From an uncultured Dechloromonas sp. (GTDB taxonomy: Bacteria > Pseudomonadota > Gammaproteobacteria > Burkholderiales > Rhodocyclaceae), in assembly GCA_946477505.1 (NCBI GenBank), contig CAMKYP010000168.1:1-8045 (forward strand): a DNA stretch of 8,045 nucleotides, written 5' to 3'. A program made the translations under genes and the position numbers. A model generated the notes under the pieces. The model ran no database searches. It was not told the DNA's origin and saw only the letters and a list, made by a program, of their open reading frames with translations. Shown one piece after another: positions 1 to 5,615 of the stretch (positions are counted from its first letter, which is position 1; every line of letters starts with the position of its first letter).

Positions 1-120
1 GAAGCGCGACAGCAAACGCCCCAGTTTTCTCTGGTATTTGCTTACCAATTGGTCGAAGGCGTGCTGATCCCCGCCTTGCGCCTTTTCGACCAGCACTTGA
101 TCGATTTCGCGCTCAGTCAT
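1..120 (-). CDS. rpoE: RNA polymerase sigma factor RpoE (AlgU type), N-terminal fragment
   Basis: The first 40 codons of an ECF sigma factor; the rest lies beyond the left edge. The protein starts MTEREIDQVLVEKAQGGDQ and continues into AFDQLVSKYQRKLGRLLSRF, which is the start of the sigma region 2 helix bundle as found in RpoE/AlgU proteins (family knowledge). Such sigma factors direct the envelope-stress regulon and are normally held by an RseA/MucA anti-sigma factor encoded next; that gene is outside the window. The ATG at 118-120 is the only start that gives the usual RpoE N-terminus. A purine-rich AGGGA lies 10 nt upstream, a rather long spacer. The gene is divergent from nadB, a neighbour pairing also known from pseudomonads. 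Identity as an ECF sigma factor is quite sure; the assignment to RpoE rests on 40 residues plus context. Confidence 0.85.
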   Translation of the reverse strand, partial: MTEREIDQVLVEKAQGGDQHAFDQLVSKYQRKLGRLLSRF

Positions 121-165
121 GGCTCTACTTTCCCTGAGGGTAATGTTTGTATGTTTATTAAACGC

Positions 166-171
166 AGTATA
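166..171 (-). promoter_or_regulatory. Candidate -10 element for rpoE
   Basis: On the minus strand the hexamer reads TATACT, five of six matches to the sigma-70 consensus, 46 bp upstream of the rpoE start codon. The predicted transcription start is near 159. No good -35 hexamer is found 16-18 bp upstream, so the promoter is weak or activator-dependent if real. I did not find a convincing sigma-E autoregulatory promoter (GGAACTT / TCTGA type) in the same interval. Confidence 0.3.
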
Positions 172-252
172 GCGCAGCGATTTTCCAGCAGAGGAGACGG
201 ATTTATCCTTATTTGTGACCATGTGTAACGAAATCCGCATCGCCGTGCGTGC

Positions 253-258
253 TATATT
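253..258 (+). promoter_or_regulatory. Candidate -10 element for nadB
   Basis: TATATT, five of six matches to the sigma-70 consensus, lies 31 bp upstream of the nadB GTG and would start transcription near 265, giving a leader of about 25 nt. The -35 region (about 230-235) does not match consensus. In the whole 169-bp divergent region 121-289 I see only this, the rpoE -10 candidate and the start-proximal Shine-Dalgarno sites; no operator is convincing. Confidence 0.25.
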
Positions 259-289
259 TCGCGCAAAACTATTCCCATAGAGAACAGCT

Positions 290-1873
290 GTGCAGAAATT
301 CGATGTACTGATCATTGGTAGCGGACTCGCCGGACAATCGGCAGCCCTGAGACTAGCTCCTCATTGCCGGGTGGCCCTGATCAGCAAACGCAACCTAGAA
401 GACTCCGCATCGGGTTGGGCCCAGGGCGGGATTGCCGCCGTCCTAGACAGCCAGGACTCCATCGAGGCACATATTCGTGACACGCTCGTTGCCGGTGCCT
501 GGCTCAACGACGAAGAAGCCACACGCTTCGTCGTCGAAAACGGTCGGCGTGTGATCGAATGGCTAATTGATCAAGGCGTCCCCTTCACCAAGGATGCGGC
601 GGGTTACCACCTGACCCGCGAAGGCGGGCATAGTGCGCGGCGCGTCATTCACGTCGCCGACGCTACCGGCCTGGCCGTTCAGGACACACTGACCCAAAAA
701 GTCCGCAACAATCCAAACATTACCGTTCTCGAACATCACATTGCAATCGATCTGATTACTGGCGACAAGCTGGGCAAGACCGACAAGCGCTGTTTTGGCG
801 CCTACGTACTGAACAATCGGACAGGCGAAGTCATTACGATTGGAGCCCCGAATACACTGATCGCGACAGGCGGCGCCGGAAAGGTCTATTTATATACAAC
901 CAACCCGGACACCTCGACTGGCGATGGCATTGCGATGGCCTATCGTGCCGGTTGCCGCGTCGCCAATATGGAATTCATCCAGTTCCATCCGACCTGCCTC
1001 TATCACCCACAAGCCAAGTCCTTCCTTATTTCCGAGGCCGTTCGAGGCGAGGGCGGATTATTGCGCCTTGCCGACGGCACCCGTTTCATGCCTGAGCATG
1101 ATGAGCGCGCCGAACTGGCACCGCGCGACATCGTCGCCCGCGCCATCGATTTCGAAATGAAAAAACGCGGCCTCGACTGCGTGTTTTTGGACATCTCCCA
1201 CAAGGGTGAGGAATTCATCCGCAGCCATTTCCCCAACATCCATGCGCGCTGCTTGGAACTGGGGATCGACATCACCCGCGACCCGATTCCGGTCGTCCCT
1301 GCAGCACATTACACCTGCGGCGGCATCGTCAGCGACCTCAAGGGGCGCACCGATCTTGAAGGACTCTATGTGGCCGGAGAGGCATCCTGCACCGGCCTGC
1401 ATGGCGCCAATCGGCTGGCCTCCAATTCGCTGCTCGAGTGCCTGGTCTTTGCGGAGGCAGCCGTTTCCGACATCCTGGGCCGCAAGGCGATGGACATTCC
1501 GGAATTGCCCCTATGGGACGAGAGCAGGGTTACCGATGCCGACGAGGAAGTAGTGATCTCGCACAACTGGGACGAACTGCGCCGCTTTATGTGGGACTAC
1601 GTCGGCATTGTGCGCACAACCAAGCGATTGAAGCGAGCCAAGCACCGTATTCGGCTACTGATGCGTGAGATCGACGAGTTCTATGCCAATTTCCGGGTCA
1701 GTCATGACCTGATCGAATTGCGCAACCTTGTCTTCACTGCCGACCTCATCGTTCGTTGTGCCATGCAGCGCAAGGAAAGCCGCGGACTCCACTTTTCCCG
1801 CGACTATCCGGAAACATCCAGCAAGGCAAAAAGCACGGTTGTCAGGCGCCGCCTGCCGGCACGTCCAGCTTGA
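290..1873 (+). CDS. nadB: L-aspartate oxidase NadB
   Basis: A 527-residue FAD-dependent oxidase that converts L-aspartate to iminoaspartate, the first step of de novo NAD synthesis; iminoaspartate is passed to quinolinate synthase NadA (not in this window). Visible motifs: FAD dinucleotide-binding GSGLAG at residues 10-15; SASGWAQGGIA at about 39-49; TREGGHSARR at 109-118 with the NadB-typical Glu111; QFHPT at 231-235 (His233); SEAVRGEGG at 248-256; PRDIVARA at 278-285 (Arg279); HYTCGG at 340-345 (His340); GANRLASNS at 372-380 (Arg375). These match the substrate-binding and catalytic residues of E. coli NadB. The helical C-terminal domain fills about residues 420-510. The start is GTG: the same frame has a TAG at 278-280, so no upstream start is possible, and AGAGA at 279-283 gives a modest Shine-Dalgarno site. 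The family's usual length is about 530-540 residues. The last 32 bp overlap the convergent ygfX gene. Regulation cannot be read from the sequence. Confidence 0.97.
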   Translation: MQKFDVLIIGSGLAGQSAALRLAPHCRVALISKRNLEDSASGWAQGGIAAVLDSQDSIEAHIRDTLVAGAWLNDEEATRFVVENGRRVIEWLIDQGVPFTKDAAGYHLTREGGHSARRVIHVADATGLAVQDTLTQKVRNNPNITVLEHHIAIDLITGDKLGKTDKRCFGAYVLNNRTGEVITIGAPNTLIATGGAGKVYLYTTNPDTSTGDGIAMAYRAGCRVANMEFIQFHPTCLYHPQAKSFLISEAVRGEGGLLRLADGTRFMPEHDERAELAPRDIVARAIDFEMKKRGLDCVFLDISHKGEEFIRSHFPNIHARCLELGIDITRDPIPVVPAAHYTCGGIVSDLKGRTDLEGLYVAGEASCTGLHGANRLASNSLLECLVFAEAAVSDILGRKAMDIPELPLWDESRVTDADEEVVISHNWDELRRFMWDYVGIVRTTKRLKRAKHRIRLLMREIDEFYANFRVSHDLIELRNLVFTADLIVRCAMQRKESRGLHFSRDYPETSSKAKSTVVRRRLPARPA

Positions 1874-2279
1874 TGCGCCAGCGCAGAAATATCCGGAACT
1901 GCCTGAAATCGCTTGATGTCATGGAGTCGACCGTCGCAACAACGACGCGGCGGCGACCACTGAAGTCCTGAAAGCGCACAACAGTCAACCACGGATGGAC
2001 GATAGCGCCAGGCAAAACCTGCAGGGGCTCCAGCACATCGCCGCTCCCTGATGCGCCTGAAATGCCACCGGCGCCATCCATCCTGATGATGCGCAACTCC
2101 GGTTCCAGCTGCCGCCGAACCAACCACAGCCCAGCGAGTATCAGCATTATGCTCGCCAGCCGAACACCAAGAAGTTGCGGCCAGAAAGACCATGCGAGGA
2201 TAGCCAGTATGCCGGCCAGCAATAAAACGCCGTCCCCAATGCGAGAACGGCGCAGTCCGATGGTTATCGGAAGCTGCAC
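1842..2279 (-). CDS. ygfX: YgfX/CptA-like small inner-membrane protein
   Basis: A 145-residue protein with two hydrophobic segments near the N-terminus (about residues 17-33 and 39-54) separated by a short turn, then a soluble C-terminal domain. The C-terminal pattern HPW at 95-97, then a beta-rich stretch, then ATVDSM at 115-120 and DFRQFRIFLRW at 124-134 matches E. coli YgfX/CptA (APW...AADSMD...WRDLRRIL), compared from memory. E. coli CptA is reported to affect the cytoskeletal proteins FtsZ and MreB and is encoded with the flavinylation factor SdhE/CptB; no sdhE is present here. Start GTG at 2277-2279 is fixed by an in-frame TAA at 2292-2294 and by AAGGA eight nt upstream. It lies 27 nt after fabF, so it may be the last gene of the fab operon, and it overlaps nadB tail to tail. 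A YgfX-type gene beside nadB is also known in pseudomonads. The family call is fairly secure; the function here is unknown. Confidence 0.78.
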   Translation of the reverse strand: MQLPITIGLRRSRIGDGVLLLAGILAILAWSFWPQLLGVRLASIMLILAGLWLVRRQLEPELRIIRMDGAGGISGASGSGDVLEPLQVLPGAIVHPWLTVVRFQDFSGRRRVVVATVDSMTSSDFRQFRIFLRWRIKLDVPAGGA

Positions 2280-2285
2280 CGTTCT

Positions 2286-2299
2286 TTTCCTTTAGGAAA
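2286..2299 (-). promoter_or_regulatory. Small hairpin covering the ygfX ribosome-binding site
   Basis: On the minus strand TTTCC-TAAA-GGAAA forms a 5-bp stem with a 4-nt loop (the outer loop bases can add one A-T pair). The Shine-Dalgarno core AAGGA of ygfX, at 2288-2292, lies in the loop and 3' arm. If it folds, it would reduce ygfX translation. The stem is A/T-rich and weak, so the effect is uncertain. There is no T-tract, so it is not a terminator for fabF. Confidence 0.4.
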
Positions 2300-2306
2300 G
2301 TGTTGC

Positions 2307-3542
2307 TTAGACGCGCTTGAAAACCAGCGAGCCGTTGGTACCACCAAAACCAAAGTTGTTCTTCAATGCGACGTCGATCTTCATCGGGCGCGCCTTATTG
2401 GCACAGTAATCCAGATCGCATTCCGGATCCTGATTGAAGATGTTGATGGTCGGCGGCGAGATTTGGTGATGAATGGCCAGTACCGTGAACAACGACTCGA
2501 CGCCACCGGCACCGCCCAACAAGTGGCCGGTCATCGACTTCGTCGAATTGACGACGATCTTGTAGGCTGCATCGCCAAAGGCTGCCTTGATGGCATCCGA
2601 TTCGTTCTTGTCGCCCAGAGGCGTGGATGTTCCGTGGGCATTGACGTACTGCACGTCGGACGGCGCAACACCGGCATTCTTCAGTGCATTGACCATCGAA
2701 CGACGCGGACCATCCATGTTCGGCGCAGTGATGTGGTAGGCGTCGGCGCTCATGCCATAGCCCGCCACTTCGGCATAGATCTTGGCGCCACGTGCCTTGG
2801 CGTGTTCGTACTCCTCGAGAACCAGGACACCAGCGCCCTCACCCAGCACGAAACCATCGCGATCCCTGTCCCACGGACGGCTTGCAGTTGCCGGATCGTC
2901 ATTGCGCGTTGACAGCGCGCGGGCAGCGCAGAAGCCGCCCATGCCCAGAGGAGAGACCGTGGATTCGGCTCCACCGGCCACCATTACGTCAGCATCCCCG
3001 TACTCGATGATGCGCGAGGCCTCGCCAATCGAATGGGTACCCGTTGTGCATGCGGTCACGATGGAGAGGTTCGGCCCCTTGAAGCCGAATTCGATCGACA
3101 GGTTGCCGGAGATCATGTTGATGATCGACCCCGGAACGAAGAACGGCGATACCTTGCGGACACCGGCCGCGTTGTATTCGTCCTTGGTTTCCTCGATCAG
3201 TGGCAGGCCGCCGATGCCGGAGCCAATGGCCACACCGACACGCTCTGGATCGGCAGCACCTTCCTTGTCCAGACCTGCATCGCGCACAGCCTGAATGCCA
3301 GCCGCCAGGCCGTAATGGATAAACTTATCCATGCGGCGGGCGTCTTTGGCCGAAATGTACTGGGTGATATCGAAATTCTTGACCTCGCCGGCAAACTGGA
3401 CCGGGAAGGTGGACGTATCGAAACGGGTAACGGGAGCGATACCAGAAACGCCGGCGATGATGTTCTGCCAGCCTTCTTCAACGCTGTTGCCGACCGGGGA
3501 AATCAGACCCAGGCCAGTAATAACGACTCTGCGACGTGCCAA
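2307..3542 (-). CDS. fabF: 3-oxoacyl-[ACP] synthase II, FabF
   Basis: A beta-ketoacyl-ACP synthase II of 411 residues that condenses malonyl-ACP with growing acyl-ACP in the cytoplasmic type II fatty-acid cycle. With the TTG start at 3540-3542 the protein begins (M)ARRRVVITGLGLISPVG, as FabF proteins do. Catalytic triad: Cys165 in TACTTG, His303 in NAHGTSTPLGD, and His340 in KSMTGHLLGGAG; the C-terminal NNFGFGGTNGSLVF is also typical. The frame stays open upstream to an ATG at 3603-3605, but those 21 codons would run through the acpP-fabF hairpin and have no counterpart in the family. A GGAG at 3551-3554, eight nt before the TTG, supports the shorter protein. It follows acpP by 75 nt and precedes ygfX by 27 nt. 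Confidence 0.96.
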   Translation of the reverse strand: MARRRVVITGLGLISPVGNSVEEGWQNIIAGVSGIAPVTRFDTSTFPVQFAGEVKNFDITQYISAKDARRMDKFIHYGLAAGIQAVRDAGLDKEGAADPERVGVAIGSGIGGLPLIEETKDEYNAAGVRKVSPFFVPGSIINMISGNLSIEFGFKGPNLSIVTACTTGTHSIGEASRIIEYGDADVMVAGGAESTVSPLGMGGFCAARALSTRNDDPATASRPWDRDRDGFVLGEGAGVLVLEEYEHAKARGAKIYAEVAGYGMSADAYHITAPNMDGPRRSMVNALKNAGVAPSDVQYVNAHGTSTPLGDKNESDAIKAAFGDAAYKIVVNSTKSMTGHLLGGAGGVESLFTVLAIHHQISPPTINIFNQDPECDLDYCANKARPMKIDVALKNNFGFGGTNGSLVFKRV

Positions 3543-3550
3543 GATGTGCA

Positions 3551-3554
3551 CTCC
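3551..3554 (-). promoter_or_regulatory. Ribosome-binding site that fixes the TTG start of fabF
   Basis: GGAG on the minus strand with an eight-nt spacer to the TTG at 3540-3542. This is a standard arrangement and the main evidence that fabF starts at TTG rather than at an upstream ATG inside the intergenic hairpin region. Confidence 0.75.
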
Positions 3555-3567
3555 GAAAGCAAATGTA

Positions 3568-3596
3568 GCAAGGCCGGCCCATGAGGCCGGCCTTGC
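3568..3596 (-). promoter_or_regulatory. Perfect 12-bp GC-rich hairpin between acpP and fabF
   Basis: Perfect inverted repeat GCAAGGCCGGCC / GGCCGGCCTTGC with a 5-nt loop, 22 nt after the acpP stop codon. On the transcribed strand it is followed by TACATTTGC, without a run of T, so it does not look like a full intrinsic terminator. The likely roles are 3'-end protection of an acpP mRNA, a pause or partial terminator, or an RNase processing site, any of which would let acpP be expressed above fabF. The structure is seen directly; the role is inferred. Confidence 0.7.
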
Positions 3597-3617
3597 CTGG
3601 TTCAAACCGGAATTGGC

Positions 3618-3854
3618 TTACTTCTTGTTAGCGAGGATGTAATCGACAGCCTGCTGAACCGTGGTGATCTTCTCAGCCTGGTCGTCCGGAATTTCGCACT
3701 CGAATTCCTCTTCCAGAGCCATGACCAGCTCAACGGTGTCCAGGGAGTCAGCGCCCAGATCGTCCACAAAGGAGGACTCGTTCTTGATGTCCGCTTCGTT
3801 CACGCCCAGTTGTTCGGCGACGATCTTTTTGACGCGCTCTACGATGTTATCCAT
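3618..3854 (-). CDS. acpP: Acyl carrier protein AcpP
   Basis: A 78-residue acidic acyl carrier protein that carries acyl intermediates on a 4'-phosphopantetheine arm during fatty-acid synthesis. The attachment site is Ser37 in LGADSLDTVELVMALEEEF, which is nearly identical to E. coli AcpP across helix II. Helix III and the C-terminal helix (ITTVQQAVDYILANKK) are complete, and length matches the family (77-79). A strong AAGGAG at 3863-3868, eight nt before the ATG, fits a very highly expressed protein. The preceding 74-nt gap holds a probable promoter and the following 75-nt gap holds a GC hairpin, so the gene can form its own short transcript inside the operon. Confidence 0.98.
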   Translation of the reverse strand: MDNIVERVKKIVAEQLGVNEADIKNESSFVDDLGADSLDTVELVMALEEEFECEIPDDQAEKITTVQQAVDYILANKK

Positions 3855-3868
3855 TCGAAAAACTCCTT

Positions 3869-3879
3869 CCCCTCAGGGG
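3869..3879 (-). promoter_or_regulatory. Small GC hairpin just 5' of the acpP Shine-Dalgarno site
   Basis: CCCC-TGA-GGGG on the minus strand, a 4-bp stem with a triloop, ends directly next to the AAGGAG of acpP. It could shield the 5' leader or modulate ribosome access, but it leaves the Shine-Dalgarno bases themselves unpaired. A short stem, so only moderately supported. Confidence 0.4.
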
Positions 3880-3899
3880 TACGAAAAAAAAACACAGGG

Positions 3900-3908
3900 A
3901 TTTTACCA
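3900..3908 (-). promoter_or_regulatory. Probable extended -10 promoter for acpP
   Basis: On the minus strand the bases read TGGTAAAAT: a TG extended -10 motif, one spacer base and TAAAAT (five of six matches to TATAAT). It lies in the fabG-acpP gap, 46 bp upstream of the acpP ATG. The region 17 bp upstream (TTTCCC) is a poor -35, as is common with extended -10 promoters. The predicted start is the G at 3893 (minus strand), followed at once by nine T residues (3884-3892). A separate acpP promoter within the fab cluster is known in E. coli, which supports the reading. Confidence 0.5.
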
Positions 3909-3928
3909 AAAGCCGGAGCTTCGGGAAA

Positions 3929-4669
3929 TCAATCCATAAACATGCCGCCATTCACATGCACGGTGGTACCCGTGACATACGAGGCGGCGGGAGAAACCAG
4001 GAAACCGACGGCGCCGGCGACATCCTCCGGCGTACCGGCACGAGCCAGCGGAATGGATGCCAGCATGGCGGCCTTCTGCTCTTCGGTCAAGGCATGCGTC
4101 ATGTCCGTGGCGATAAAGCCTGGGGCAACGCAGTTGACCGTGATGTTGCGACTACCGAGTTCGCGCGCCAGCGAACGGCTCAAGCCGGCGACACCGGCCT
4201 TGGCTGCACAGTAATTGGCCTGCCCGGCATTGCCGGAATAGCCGACTACCGATGAAATATTGACGATGCGACCGAAGCGGGCCTTCATCATGCCGCGCAT
4301 GACACCGCGCGATAGACGGAAAACAGCCTTCAGGTTGGTATCGATGACCGCATCCCACTCATCATCGCCCATGCGCATGGTCAGGTTGTCGCGTGTGATG
4401 CCGGCATTATTCACGAGCACAGTGATGGCGCCGAATTCCTTGGCCACATCGGCCAATACGGCATCCGTCTGCGCCACATCGGTGACGTTGAGCACAATAC
4501 CCTTGCCCTTGACTCCAGCTTCGGCGAGATAGGCCGAAATCTTTCCGGCACCATCTTCGCTGGTCGCCGTGCCGATCACAGTTGCACCCTTCTGCCCGAG
4601 ATCGAGCGCGATGGCACGACCGATGCCGCGAGTGGCACCGGTAACCAATGCAATCTTGTCGTTCAGCAT
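3929..4669 (-). CDS. fabG: 3-oxoacyl-[ACP] reductase FabG
   Basis: A 246-residue short-chain dehydrogenase/reductase that uses NADPH to reduce 3-oxoacyl-ACP to (R)-3-hydroxyacyl-ACP. Cofactor-binding TGATRGIG at residues 10-17, NNAG at 87-90, the catalytic Ser140 in NISSVVG, Tyr153 and Lys157 in the YCAAK motif, and the PGFIATDM loop at 183-190 are all present. The C-terminus ends VHVNGGMFMD, as in FabG proteins. The ATG is only 3 nt after the fabD stop, with the Shine-Dalgarno GGAG lying inside the last fabD codons, so translation is probably coupled to fabD. SDR enzymes are many, but the position between fabD and acpP makes FabG secure. Confidence 0.97.
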   Translation of the reverse strand: MLNDKIALVTGATRGIGRAIALDLGQKGATVIGTATSEDGAGKISAYLAEAGVKGKGIVLNVTDVAQTDAVLADVAKEFGAITVLVNNAGITRDNLTMRMGDDEWDAVIDTNLKAVFRLSRGVMRGMMKARFGRIVNISSVVGYSGNAGQANYCAAKAGVAGLSRSLARELGSRNITVNCVAPGFIATDMTHALTEEQKAAMLASIPLARAGTPEDVAGAVGFLVSPAASYVTGTTVHVNGGMFMD

Positions 4670-4672
4670 GAA

Positions 4673-5599
4673 TTACTCCAGTCCGAGATTGGCTTCGATT
4701 GATGCCGCATCGGCTAGCGCGACACCAGCAACGCCATCGGCGCAGCGCTTGGTCAGACCAGCCAGAACCTTGCCCGGGCCGCATTCGGCAACTGTAGCAA
4801 CACCAAGGGAGGCCATGAACTGAATGGTCTCCACCCAGCGCACCGGATTGTAGGCCTGGCGAACCAGCGCATCTTTGATGCGGCCGGGATCGTTCTCGAT
4901 CGCGACATCAACGTTGTTGACCACTGGAATGACGGGTGCCCGCAAGGTCAACTCAGCCAGTCGGGCGGCCAACTTATCGGCTGCCGGACGAATCAACGAG
5001 GAATGGAAAGGTGCAGACACCGGCAGTGCCTTGGCCATCTTGGCGCCACGCGCCTTGCAGGCTTCCATGGCACGCTCGACGGCAGCCTTGTGACCTGCGA
5101 TCACAGTCTGGCCGTTGGCATTGAAATTGACCGGCTCGACGACCTCTCCCTGCGCGGCTTCGGCACAGGCTGCAGCAATGCCAGCATTGTCGAGGCCGAG
5201 CACGGCAGCCATGGCGCCGGTGCCCAGCGGCACGGCTTCCTGCATGGCGGCAGCGCGCAAACGAACGAGCGGCACGGCATCCTTGAAAGCAATGACGCCA
5301 GCTGCAACCAGCGCCGAATATTCACCCAGGCTGTGACCGGCGACCATGGCCGGCGTCTTGCCGCCCTTGTCCTGCCACAGACGCCAGGCAGCTACACCCG
5401 CAGTCAACATGACCGGCTGGGTATTCACGGTCTGGGCCAATGCCTCGGCCGGACCTTCGGCAACCATCCGCCACAGGTCATCGCCGAGTGCTGCGGAAGC
5501 TTCATCAAAAGTGGCGCGAACCACGGCGGAATCACCGTAAGCGGCCATCATGCCAACACTCTGGGAGCCTTGACCGGGAAATACGAAAGCAAAAGACAT
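4673..5599 (-). CDS. fabD: Malonyl-CoA:ACP transacylase FabD
   Basis: A 308-residue acyltransferase that transfers malonate from malonyl-CoA to ACP, supplying the extender unit for FabH and FabF. Visible motifs: FPGQGSQ at residues 7-13 (oxyanion-hole Gln10), the nucleophile elbow GHSLGEYSAL with Ser90, Arg115 for malonate carboxylate binding, and the catalytic His199 in APFHSSL; GPGKVL is near the C-terminus. The length is that of E. coli FabD (309). The ATG at 5597-5599 has AGGAG seven nt upstream and gives the standard MSFAFVFPGQG start; an open frame continues upstream to 5797 but lies inside fabH and is not part of the protein. It starts 16 nt after the fabH stop. Confidence 0.97.
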   Translation of the reverse strand: MSFAFVFPGQGSQSVGMMAAYGDSAVVRATFDEASAALGDDLWRMVAEGPAEALAQTVNTQPVMLTAGVAAWRLWQDKGGKTPAMVAGHSLGEYSALVAAGVIAFKDAVPLVRLRAAAMQEAVPLGTGAMAAVLGLDNAGIAAACAEAAQGEVVEPVNFNANGQTVIAGHKAAVERAMEACKARGAKMAKALPVSAPFHSSLIRPAADKLAARLAELTLRAPVIPVVNNVDVAIENDPGRIKDALVRQAYNPVRWVETIQFMASLGVATVAECGPGKVLAGLTKRCADGVAGVALADAASIEANLGLE

Positions 5600-5615
5600 C
5601 TTCAGTCTCCTGAAA

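Noticed and set aside
214..230. CRP/FNR-like site TGTGA-N6-GTAAC between rpoE and nadB
   Set aside because: Only one half-site resembles CRP consensus; the second half does not match TCACA, and FNR consensus is absent.
1804..2193. Minus-strand frame of 129 codons overlapping ygfX
   Set aside because: It is in another frame of the same DNA as ygfX, has no membrane segments or family motif, and starts without an SD. The 145-codon frame matches YgfX.
3033..3584. Plus-strand open frame of 183 codons opposite the 5' part of fabF
   Set aside because: Antisense to the conserved FabF N-terminal domain and the intergenic hairpin; no independent support.
3884..3892. Nine-T run (minus strand) as an intrinsic terminator of fabG
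   Set aside because: The bases upstream hold only a weak 4-bp stem (AAGC-TCCG-GCTT), which is too short and too far from the T-run for a convincing terminator.
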